Assembly (NCBI RefSeq): GCF_963855985.1 | Contig: NC_087096.1 | Span: 7,192,001-7,256,000 of the forward strand | DNA: 64,000 nucleotides | Reading direction: 5' to 3' | Source of the DNA: Ostrinia nubilalis | Lineage: Eukaryota; Arthropoda; Insecta; Lepidoptera; Crambidae | In this document: positions 24,101-36,100 of the stretch, one piece after another | How the letters are laid out: every line of letters begins with the position of its first letter | Position numbering within the stretch: position 1 is the first letter of the stretch | Notes under the pieces: model-generated | What the model was told of the DNA's origin: nothing | The model's input: the letters and a program-made list of their open reading frames with translations, nothing else | The model's database searches: none | Made by a program: the position numbers and the translations under genes

Positions 24101-27100
24101 GAGTCGGGCCATATCCCCGTGGAACTCGTCCACTTTTAGTGAGCAGAGCGAAGGCGACTGCGAGTCCACTGCCGAGCTCACTGTGGCTAATTTACCGCCC
24201 TACGAGCCTCAAGTGCTGCAGGTACAATAATAGACCTTATTTTAAAAGATATAGGTGTTAGTAACCAGCAGAGTCGGGCCATATCCCCGTGGAACTCGTC
24301 CACTTTTAGTGAGCAGAGCGAAGGCGACTGCGAGTCCACTGCCGAGCTCACTGTGGCTAATTTACCGCCCTACGAGCCTCAAGTGCTGCAGGTACAATAA
24401 TAGACCTTATTTTAAAAGATATAGGTGTTAGTAACCAGCAGAGTCGGGCCATATCCCCGTGGAACTCGTCCACTTTTAGTGAGCAGAGCGAAGGCGACTG
24501 CGAGTCCACTGCCGAGCTCACTGTGGCTAATTTACCGCCGTACGAGCCTCAAGTGCTGCAGGTAGAATAATAGACTTTATTGTGAGAGACATAGGTGTCA
24601 ATAACCAGTAGAGTCGGGCCATATACCCATGGAACTCGTCCACTTTTAGGGTAGCCAGTATCTACAGCTTGACCGCCAATAAAAACCCAAAACTTTGTCT
24701 CGGGGGAAAGTTAAACTGCAATTAATCAAAAGAACATAGGAGGAGTTCGAAGTTAATATTAGATCACAGTATTAAGATACCTCTTCTTTTCAGGAAATGC
24801 TGTCGCAACTGTTCAACCAATACGTGCCTGTGGTCCGCGTATCAGTCTGGGCGGCCGGCGAGGGTCCCCTAGCAACCGTAGTGCTTCGCTCCGAATGGGA
24901 CGCTCGTCTCGCCATCGCTCGTGTCCACAAGCGCCGCCTGGACAACCAATGGACCGGCCGCAGGCTCGAACTGTCCCTCGGCAGGCCGTCACCGACCCCC
25001 AATCTAGACGTTTTACGAGCTAGGCTACGCGCCATCCTTCTAGACCAGAAGAACTACATGCTTCCGCTATTACGTCTCCGTGACGCCTACGCTAGCCGTC
25101 ACTGTTGCGCTCTCACAACCTCAGACATCGCTAAAGTGAAAGACACTGTTATTATACACGAGGGATTCGGACGCATGGTCCAACTGATCGATTTGACCCC
25201 CGTAACCAACACTGAGGTCGAGGAAGCCCCGTGGAAGTGCCATATCCACGCCGCCTTGAACACTGGACACGAAGACGGAAGCCGCATACTGCAACCGGTG
25301 TACATGGAAATCTCTTTGTTGGCTAAGAATACTCAGATGCTGCTGGAGAAACATTGCGGCATCTTGCCTTTGTTGAGGTAAGTATTTTAATAATGCTCTT
25401 GTCTTAACTAAAATTGCCTGTTATAGAACTAGAATATTGTTAAAATGTTTGCCAAATAGTGTAAAATGTCTAAGGATATTTATTTTGTAATGGTTCAATT
25501 TTATTTCGATTCCGATTCGGTTTCTATCTTAAACGTTATAATTTTGTCGATTGCCTTAAGTGTTAAATGAGTCCACGACCTTTCGCTTATCAAGCTACTG
25601 CTTTGATCTCTGAGTTATGGACATCTAGCTAGAGTAAAACCGTCGAAATTTCCAACCACTCTGCAACTCACAAAAGGTCCGTGGGTTTAATTCCCATCTA
25701 AGTAAATCAGTCGTTTTATCCTAATGACGGCCACTGCTGGACAAAGGCCTCGCCCAAGGATTTCCATAACGACCAGCCTTGAACTGCCCGCATTCAGGTA
25801 CTTCCCGCGACCTTCGCCAGATCGTTGGTCCACCTAACAGTACACCGACCTGTGGTCACCACTCGAGAACTTTCTGCCCCAGCGGCCATCAGCTCTACAA
25901 GCTTTATGCTCCGCCCACTGCTACTTGATTTTAGCAGTTTTTAAAATGCTCACGTACCGTACCGTACATACCGTGCACGTGCGTACGCGGCCGGCAATGG
26001 AATGAATCGAACGTAGGGAACGCGCGCGGAGGCGGCGCGGTGGCGGGCTTCGCGCGACTCGTATCTACAGTGTAGTTGCGCGATGTGGGCGCGGCGATGG
26101 CGCGGTGACGGCACCGTGTGCAGGAACGCTAATAACTAGAGATTGGCCGACTAGTCGCCGACTAGTCAGGAAAGCCGACTATTCGGCATCATTTGTAGTC
26201 GGCCGACTAGTGACGACTATTCGGCAAAATATGCCGATTATAATCGGCGCCTTACAAAATTAAATATGTGAATGAAATTATTACTATTACTTATTTATTT
26301 ATTTAAAACTCATAAAATAACTACCTATGTACTTCGTCCAACAGCTTCGTAGAATGCTACGAGTCCATGTTCCCGCCTCTAATGCCGGACCCGCACCACG
26401 GGGTCGCGTTAGAGTTGCTCCTGCGCAGCGTGCCCGGGATCGAGGTCCGGGATAGCCCCTCCCGCCATCTCACTTGGAAGACTGAAGGCACCGAGACTCC
26501 GCCCACGCATAGCAATCACAGTGAGTTTCTTACAAGCTTTTATTTTTTATTGATAAAGATTATTTAAATTTTTTTTGAAAGATTAAATTAATTTTGTATT
26601 GTTAACATAAAATCTCCATAGATTTTGTACAGCAATAACGCCCGTTTACACTAACGATGCTTGCTTAAGTGAAGCAGCAAATCGAACGCATAGCGTTGAA
26701 TAGAGCTCTGTGATTGGTTCATGTGTCACCCTGTGCGTCCACGCGCACTGTGAGACCTCATAGTAATGTTTGTGAATACGGGCGTAAGAATCTATGACGT
26801 TACTGGGGTTCTATGTTTAAAATTTATTGTTTTAGATTTTAGAGGATATGTGTGCTGCCCGGCATAGGCGATGCCCAGATTCTCCCAAACTTTTTCCCAT
26901 TTTATAATTCGTTTTAAAAACCTACAACAAAAAACTACACATTATAAGGTTAATACATTTAACTACCTACACATTTTAATGTCAACTGTTGTTGGTGATC
27001 TTTTTTAATTAAAATAAAAATATATGGTCTATTTGGAATATTTGGTCAAATATCTATGGCATACAAAAGACCAAAAAATAATGTCTTACAAAGTGAGAGC

Positions 27101-30100
27101 TCCCGCCAGTTGTCTATCCAATTAAAATTGAAACGTTCAAAATACTCCTAAACTATTTATTCACTCCATAAATCTTCTTTGTCCAGGTGAGAGCTCCCGC
27201 TCAAGCGGCGACCGCGACAGGCCGCGCACAGCGCCCGCGCTGGAGCCGATGCTGGCCCTGTTCGAGAGAGAGCTCATCGACCTGCTGCGCACAGCGCCGC
27301 GCTGCTCCATACCGTTTAGCAAGTAAGATTGAATAACGCTGCAAATCACTTCCATTAAAGCTATAGTAGGCGCGATGCAAATTATTTTCATATTAGTGAC
27401 CCGCCCCGGATTCGCACGGGTGTTAGCCCCCAATTTGTAGGAATTGAATGTCGTCGTACGTCATGTAGGATATGAGTGCGAAACGGAACGTAAGGATGTG
27501 TGAAAGAGAAGGAAGAGTGTGTGAGTGTGACGTACGACGACGTGTAGACGAACGACGATTGTTTTGAATTACTATTTTTATTATTTTCTATCTTGGGCAA
27601 ATAAATACGTGGGAATTAGAACCGCATTTCAATTTCTACATGTAAATCACTCTATCTATTCAAAAAGCCGCATCAAAACCATGGCCAGGCCTGGCTCACT
27701 CCGCGCGGTACATCCGATAATTACCTACAGCGAAGCGCCCCGCCGGCGGGTATTATATCAGTCGAGTGTCACGCGCGCGCCCGTCAGGACGCTGGCGTGC
27801 GTTGTAGTATGATTATAATTCTATGATCGAAGTATTATTTAAAAATGGACATAAAGAGAAAGAAATATTGTGCGGCGTTCGGGTGTTTAAATTCGAAAAG
27901 AAATCTACCGGATTTATCTTTTTTTTTTGCTTCCCAAAGATGCTGAAAGGTATGTTGGCCATGTAGGTAGGTAATCAATAATTCTTAGGATAGTATAGGA
28001 ACCTAACCTACCATGACTACTGTTCAGAATTCGTTCGTTCGTTTCAGCCAAATGACGTCCACTGCTGGACAAAGGCCTCTCCCAAGGTTTTCCATAATGA
28101 ATGCATACTTACCTACATACGTACCTCATTACAAATAAGTAGATTAATTATTTTTTCACTAGACAGCAACCCTAACAGCGTAAGAAGAGTTCAGAGGCAC
28201 GCGATAGAAAGAGACAAAACTTGTAGGTGAATAAAATTGTAGGTACGTAGTGCTGTGCGAGCTGAATTCCACTGTATCGCGTCGTAGCAAGACTCGCATT
28301 TATTTAAATCGTCTTGCGGAGTAATCCTTCTGTACCTGTACTATTACTTATTCTGTGCCATGGCGTAGTTTTAAAGATCTAAGGGACAGACAGCGGAAAG
28401 CGACTTTGTTTTATACTATGTAGTGATAGAGTCAACGTCAAAACAAGCTGTTTTTTTCTAACTAATGAGGTACCATTTATTTAGTGAGTAACATTGAATA
28501 ATTTGAATACGTGCGGTAAACATTTCCAGTATACCTGACCTGTAGTATTTGCCAATAAAACCTGGCGGGTTTTCAAACTAATAAGGTCGAATAATATTGA
28601 GCTCATCGACTTGCTGCGCACAGCACCGCGCTCAGCGTTGCCAGTTTTTTTTCTCGCCAAGTCGGGACTTTGATACTTTTTGAGTGAAAATAGCGGGATT
28701 CTTCCGTCAGAAGCGGGACATAGTAAAAAAACGTATATAATCAAAGGTTTTCAAATACCTATTTATCTTTTTATTTGACTTAAAATTACGTTTACGTGAC
28801 AATAGATAACAAAAGTAGCCATAGAAAATGTTATGTTAGAATAAAAAAAGAAAAAAATTAAAAAAGTTTTATTCTTTGGAATAATATGGCGTTTCAAACA
28901 ATAGTCTGGTGAAGTGAGTGTCTCTCTCCGAAAAGCGGGACCGAGCCTGTCCCGCGCGGGACATTTAAATTTGATCTAAAAATCGGGACGTCCCGCCAAA
29001 ATCGGGACGTCTGGCAACGCTGACCGCGCTGCTCCATACCGTTTACTAAGTAAGATTGCATATGGCATGTGCATACCATTTGCATAATAGTCTGCTCCAA
29101 TAGACCCTGAAAATTTTTCAAACTATTCAAGTCGCATAAGTCGTAAGTCGTACTCGTTTTAACTAAATCGTCGGTCCTCTGAGTGTCGCATAACATTGAC
29201 AAACTGTTATTTATATAATGATTTCTGTAAACCTAATCTTTGTTTGGAAGTGAAGTAATGTTAGGGAAACTAAGACAGTGCAATCCCTGTTTGAGATATT
29301 TTTACCCGACCGCCAGAAGGAGGGTTATGTTTTTATCACACTATACTTGCAAAATTGCACGTTTCCATTGGAGTGGATTATACAGTCGACAGCATATCAG
29401 ATTATGTTCGATGCGAAATAGCTTCTATTACACGTGAATAAGATGCCACAATGATTGGTGAGCTAAAGTCTATACATGCATAATGTCAATTTGATATTCA
29501 GATTCGCCAATATTGTTTTGAAACTGAGATTCAAATTAGATTCAGATGTGGCAATGTTTGCAGCTTGTATTTGAATTACAGATGTAACCTTTCTTGAATG
29601 ACTAAGTTAGGGGTTCATGTTTGCATTTTTAAACTGCTTGCTTACAAAAACTCACAATCCTAGCAAATTTTAACATCTTGATAACATAACTACATTTTAC
29701 ATTTGTTTTAGATGTTTTGTGAATTTAGTTACCTTGATTATTTTTGTTACCTACTTTGTAAGGCCTTTCATCATGCATTTGTTTTTAGTTACTCATACAT
29801 GTTCCTAACAAAAATGTGTTTTTACGCTACCTTGGATGATAGGTATGGGTTAATTTTTTATAGGCTTATCCCAGCTTTCCATCACCATTTCGGCCGGCAG
29901 TGCCGAGTGGCCGATTATGGATTCACGAAGCTTCCCGACTTGCTCGCGGCTCTGAGCAACACTATTGTGGTAAGAATGATTTTATTATTTTATCGTGAAA
30001 CTGGTTTCATCGAAAGCAACTGCATTTTTTTTGTGTGTCAAATATCAATAAGATAAAAAAAATCTTTCGAATTAATTCTTAGGAAAAGTCTTATTTGATT

Positions 30101-33100
30101 GGCCTAATGAGGGTTTTCGCGATTGAAAAATCCGCCAGATAGCAATACGTAGCCGCGAGGTCCAAATGCTGCATGATTGGTTATTTTTGACATGACATTG
30201 ACAGATATGTCAAAATCCACCAATCACGCAGCAGTCAGACCCTACATCCACGTCCCGCCATCTGGCGGATTTTTCAATCGCGAAAACCCTCATTGGAATG
30301 TAATTTTACCAATAAGGATACAAAGTCGGAGAATAATGTCGTATATCCGTTTTTCTAATGCAATCGAAAATACTTATTAAGCTTTCAATTAAACCAGTTT
30401 AAATGCCTACATAATTACATTCTTTTAACTACCTCAATTTAAGAGTGTGCTGATCCGTGAATTCTCAATCCCAGGTGCTAGGCTCCGGCTCATCCCGCAT
30501 CATCACCATATCGGCAGCCGCCCAAAGCCGCCGCTGGACTTCTGATCTCGTTAAACTGCTAAAAGCCCAGCCCGGCCGCTCCATTTCACCAACGGACATT
30601 CCCCAACTGTTCCACGCCACCTTCGGACGGACTTTCTCTCCGGTGGACTACGGAGTTTGCACGTTGAACGAGCTCATGTTGCGAGTGACGCCGCAAGCGG
30701 TTGCTGTCGCCTCGGATGGGACCCTCTCTTTGCCGAGGCGCACTCCTACGCCTGAGGAGAGAGCTCGCACTGTCCAGTTTGCTGAGCAGGTTAGTTATAG
30801 TTATTACCCATTCAAAGGTTTCCACCATGTCAGAGTGGAGTAGAGAAGTGTTTTGAATAACTAATCAGATTTCATTATTTCCACATCTCGTCTCCGCTCT
30901 GCACAGCTCCGCTCCGCGCTGCTGTCAAATACTATAGAAAAATTCTGACACTTCGCTTCGCCTTGGTGGAAATCGAGTCAAAGAGTCCTAACGAACCCCT
31001 ATTACTACGCTTCTATTGACGTATGTTTATCAGTGGATAGCCCACTCATGAATCATAGGTTGAAATAGTCTCCAGTCAAGTATAGTGTTATGTATTTCGT
31101 TATCTCATTTACTAATGGCAGTAGGTCGAATTTTAATGCTTTAATTCAGTTTTGACATTGACGAACTCGAAATACCAGAATTCTAGAACCTAATGGCTTA
31201 TTTAGAAGGCACATAATGTTTTTTAATCTCATTACGTTTTAGAACCGTTTCTATTTGGGACGAGGTTTACACGTAATATGACGTCATATTCCTCGTTCGA
31301 AACTTCAAAACATGTATTTCTTCCAGGCGGTCGAACTCCTCTGCTACTCACCGAACCTACGCATGGAATTCTCCCGTTTTGTGCCAGCTTACCACGCTCA
31401 TTTCGGCCGCCAGTTGCGCGTAGCCCACTACGGTTGCGTGAAGCTCGTCGAGTTATTCGAGCTCATTCCCGAATCCGTCGCAGTCATGATAGAGGCTAGC
31501 GGAGAAAGGAGCGTAAGGCTGGCCACTCGAACGGCGAAGCAAGTTATGGCGCAGAGACTCAGGATCCTCGGTCCTTTGCCAGTGGCCACTTTTGCAGCGC
31601 AGTACGCGGCGCAGTTTGGAGCTCCGCCATTGGTAATTACTATTTGTAATGTACCTACTTGATTAAGTCGATTAGATTCCGATAAAATGTGTCTATTAAA
31701 TCGTAGCTTTATTTAATAAAATCTCGTCCTTTGATTGAAAGATAAAAATCGATGGGTCCTATGTAGAAGGGCAAAAGTGCAAAATCATAACTAATCTATT
31801 ATGTTTAGATAACGGTAGTAGCATAGAGATCTAGAGAGATGCCAACTTGCGCTGAATTCGAAACCCAGTGTCGCATTAGAAATTCACATACACAAAGTAA
31901 TAAAAATAAAAACAATACGTTGTGAAGAGTGTGTGTCACAGTGACATGCACACATTGCATGTGCTCACTATCCATTGCGGTATCAGCACTCAACGTTCCA
32001 ATAATCTTTAGTACTACGCAAGCAATGTAAACTGTTAACTCATATAACGTCGCTGCTGTCATCATTCCTGTCACGAGCAATGTATTCTGTTTTTGAGCAT
32101 AATTATTGCTGCGACACTGGTCCCGCCCCTTTGTCACAGTTTCTGTGATATGTGGCTAGTAGATATGCACATTACATAACACATTAATATTTTTGTTTCA
32201 GCCGGACATCCTCGAAATGCCCACCGTAGAAGCCCTCATCTACGCAGCTGGGGGCTGCATCGAAGGCGGGATAGTGACCGGCCCAGGCGAGTCTCCCCGC
32301 TGGTGCTCCTCTGCCTTAGCCGCTTGCTCAGTTCTATCATCAGACCGTAGCGTAGCCCGGGGCTCCACCGACGACTATTTCATCAGCGCCTTCCGTCGTC
32401 TCCGCGGTTCAGACCCAGATATTAAAAACTTGGCCGCAGCTGGGATCATCATTGTGGCGGACAAATACATCCGCATCACGCCCGCTTGGCGCATAGTGTG
32501 GCGCGTAGCCCAAATCCTCGGGGAGACTGGCCCTATTACGTCTATGGAGATGTACGCGGAATACTCGAGCAGATTCGGGTCTGTGTTCCCGGCTGCTGAG
32601 TTGGGTGAGTGACTTTCCAAATTCTCAACACAATCATAGCATAATGATTTTTATTTATTATTTACTTTCGTAGAAATCTGATGTTTTTTTTTAAATATTT
32701 CTGATGTGATAAAGATTTAAATTAATCCAAATTGAAAAAGCATAACTAAAACATACATACTTTAGTAGTTCAATTCACTAGTAGATGCTGGCAAAAATAA
32801 GTCGCGCTCAAAGATTTCGTTGCAATACAATGAGGGTTTTCGCGATTGAAAAATCCGCCCGATGGCAATACGTAGACGGGAGGTCCAAATGCTGCATGAT
32901 TGGTTATTTTTGACATGACATTGACAGATATGTCAAAATCCACCAGTCATGCAGCATTTGGACCTCCCGTCTATGTATTGCCATCTGGCGGATTTTTCAA
33001 TCGCGGAAACCCTCATTTCTTAGGGGTTCTCTTTTCCTCGGGTTTGAGATTTTTTCTCTAGCACATTTCCAGCAGAGTAACTAATTTGTTTCCAGACATG

Positions 33101-36100
33101 CATGGCAAAGCGTAATTATTGTGATTGTGACATCTAGCAATATAGTCAATTTCCTTCCAGGCCTGGACGGCATAGGCGACTTCTTGCGTCAGTACCGCGA
33201 GATTTTCTACGACGCCGCCGGCGGCCGCTGGGGACTTTGCCCCGGTGTTGTGGTGCCGCGCTGCCGCGAGTTGCCTGCGCCCGAGGACTACTCGGTGCAC
33301 GACACGCCCCCGGGACAGAAGGTACGTCATTAAGTTGATAGCCATAAGGTTCAAATTACTCTTATGTTGATACATATTTGCTTCACGATACGACCCCGGG
33401 ATAGAAGGTACGCCGATATAGATCGTTTCATTTTCGAAGACGCGCCCCACCATTCTTCAGCTCATGTTTGAATGTTATCGGTACACGCTAAATCATCCAT
33501 GAGTGCACACGCATACTACAATGATGACGCTCGGATTGCTCGGATCAAACTCCCCGCACCCCGCGCTTCCCTTAACCAAAAATTCCAAAAACGTCTTCGT
33601 GGATGAAACGAACTATAACTCGTTAACCATAAGGTTCAAATTCCTCCTACTTTAATACATACTGAATGCACGACACGCCCCCGGGACAGAAGGTACGCAA
33701 GTCATAAACTACAAGGTTTTAATTCCTCCTACGCCAATGCGTTCGCGTGTGCGGAGATATATTGCACGACTATTGATGTGCCGTTCCCGAGAACGCTCTC
33801 TCAGCTGAGAATATTCTCGGGAGCGTTCCCGGGAGCGTTCTCCTAAGTGAGAAAGGTTGAGAATCATGTTTATCTAATGGAAATAAATAAACTTTCTTAA
33901 GTAAAATAGTATTAAATTAAGTCAACAGATAAGTGTATATTAAACAATACACTCTATTTGCAGTGAAAGGCTATATTCTCAGTGTTCCCGAGAATATTCT
34001 CGGGAACTTTCTCGGCAATATTCTTGGCAACTGCACTTTTATTATATTTGAATTTTTTTCGTCGTGAAATGTCGTTTTAATGATATGTAAGATGACAGAA
34101 ATTTCTTTTTACACGTAATTAAATAATGTAACTGTCCATTTTTTCGTTTTTAACACGCTCTTATTAGGTCGTCGTGTATGTAACTAACTATGTAATGGAA
34201 TCTTAGAATCGGAATTACACGCACTTCTAAGTCTTGTATCATCATGAAACTTGGCAATTATATGTAGATTAGAAATGGCAATACAATATTGTGGTACCAG
34301 CTGGTCTGATGATGGGACTGGAAGGTGGCCAAAAGAACTCCTAAACGAAACGGCGGAATCACATCGAGTTTGGGTTCATTGGATGTCTTTTCGAGATCTT
34401 TAAGTGCTAGATAATGTCCAGGGTCCTAATGATGGAGTCAGGAGGTAGCCATATGAACTCTTAAACGAAACGGCGGAAACTCATCGAGATTGGGTTCGTT
34501 GGATTTGTCTTTTCGAGCACTTTAATGCTAGATGATGTCCAGGGTCCTGATGATTTTTGGCTTTTTAGTGCTGTTAGTAATTAAAAGCGTGTTTTTAGTT
34601 TTTTAAACTACCTATTCTTATTTGACATTAGGGGCATATTTCACAATCGCTTAGTAAGGGCCTGTTTCGCCACTTCTGGATAAGTTGTGGATAGCCTGTT
34701 TGACGGATCATTTGGCACATTTTTATAGAAAATACGTGCTAGCTAGATTGATCCGACACTTAGAAGAATGGTAATACTCCTCTTCAAAAAAGGTGACAAA
34801 ACCTTGTTGAAGAATTATAGACCCATTTCGCTTCTGCTGAGCCATGTCTACAAGCTGTTTTCGATAGTCATTACGAATTGTCACGCTAGCAGGCTCGACG
34901 ACTTTCAGCCCCCTGAACAAGCCGGTTTCCGAAAAGGCTTTAGTACCATATACCATAATAATATACGCAACGGCAGATTATACGGAAGATCAAGGAGTAT
35001 AATCAGCCACTTTGCGTTTGTGAACTATGAGAAAGCCTTCGATTCCTTTGAAACATGGGCAGTGCTTCAGTCTCTTCAACTGTGCCAAATTAACTATATG
35101 TATATACATTAAAGTGTTGAAAGGCTTGTACAAACACGCCACAGTGACAGTCCGTTTTAAGATCAGGACCCGAAACCTATCCAGTTGCAGCGAGGGGTGA
35201 GACAGGGAGACGTCATCACCACCGCCCTGGAAGATGTTTTCAAGCTTCTGGGCTGGAGCGGATTCAGCATAAAGTACGAGTACAGCAGCGAGTACATCAC
35301 CCAGACAGCAGACGATATCGTAGTCATGGCTGAGATCGCGGAAGATCTAGGCACAATGCTCGATGGCCTCAATGTCTCTCAACAAGAACACGTGGGTCTC
35401 AAAATGAACATGGACAAGATTTAAAAATGATGTCTAAAGACCGTGTTGCACCCACTCCTCTAAAAGTTGGAGACTCTACACTCGAGGTTGTTGACAATAT
35501 ACCTGGGACAAACAGTCCAGTTAGGTAGGTCCAACTTCGAAAAAAAGGTCAATCATCGAATCCAGCTCGGCTGGGCAGCCTTTGGGAAGCTTTACGATAT
35601 TTTCACGCGGCTTCTCCGTCGCGTCGCCGCTCCACTTTAAATCCACTTTGAATCCGCTTGAAATCCGCAAGGGTGACAAGGGCCTTAAAACTCAGAGGCA
35701 CACTGATGTTCAAATACCGTAGCCGAGTCCTAAAGCTGCGGTACGCGTTCGCCACGAAAAGAGTGAGCAAGACAGCAATATCTCACTCACAACTTTCATG
35801 CCTTGTTTATAACGACTAGTCTTAACGCCCAGTTAATAAAACATCGAAACATCCCAAATAATATCACATATAAAAGACAAAATTAAAATTAAAACTAAAT
35901 GTATTCTGTCGAGAACACTGAGAATATTCCCGGGAGCGTTCTCGGTTCTCGAGAATATTCTCACTGGGAATATTGCCGGGAACGAGAACTTTCTCAGCGG
36001 CACATCTCTATGCACGACGCACCACGGTGATGCAAATCATTGCGTGTATATCGTCGGTTATTATTATGTACCTACACTCAATACATACGTCGATCATGAC

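Larger units (their letters stand above)
26345..33321 (+). other. Marf1: Marf1 exons 11-17: LOTUS/OST-HTH repeats
   Basis: The exons encode a series of LOTUS (OST-HTH) winged-helix domains. Recurrent signatures are a helix followed by an FGR motif and a VADYG/VHYG turn: [20 protein letters not shown] (exon 13), [20 protein letters not shown] (exon 14), [20 protein letters not shown] (exon 15), [16 protein letters not shown] (exons 15-16) and [18 protein letters not shown] (exon 16). I count about six domains after RRM2, including the one begun in exon 10. LOTUS domains in this family bind RNA or effector proteins; in Drosophila MARF1 they recruit CCR4-NOT. All exons are intact and in phase. 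Confidence 0.85.
33771..36010. mobile_element. 2.24-kb hAT-type element with 8-bp target duplication, carrying a nested LINE
   Basis: TGCACGAC flanks both ends (33763-33770 and 36011-36018). The TIRs are TATTGATGTGCCG and (inverted) TAGAGATGTGCCG. Sub-terminal regions at both ends contain many GAGAATATTCTCGGGA words in both orientations (33790-33850, 33975-34025 and 35910-35990). No hAT transposase is left; the middle is occupied by a degraded LINE (34740-35790) and a two-copy tandem repeat (34313-34560). The target TGCACGAC is itself a word of the duplicated exon 17 end. Confidence 0.82.

Noticed and set aside
22911..24610. CRISPR-like array because of regular repeats
   Set aside because: The 170-bp units are repeated along their whole length with no unique spacers, in an animal gene; they are exon-intron duplicates.
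24651..24690. Weak match to 50851-50890 (AGCCAG.ATCTACA.TTGACCGCCAA)
   Set aside because: Only about 30 nt with mismatches; likely fragments of the same old repeat, too short to call.
24790..25305. Minus-strand open frames opposite Marf1 exon 10
   Set aside because: They are shadows of the GC-rich exon 10, whose plus-strand reading matches RRM2 and LOTUS.
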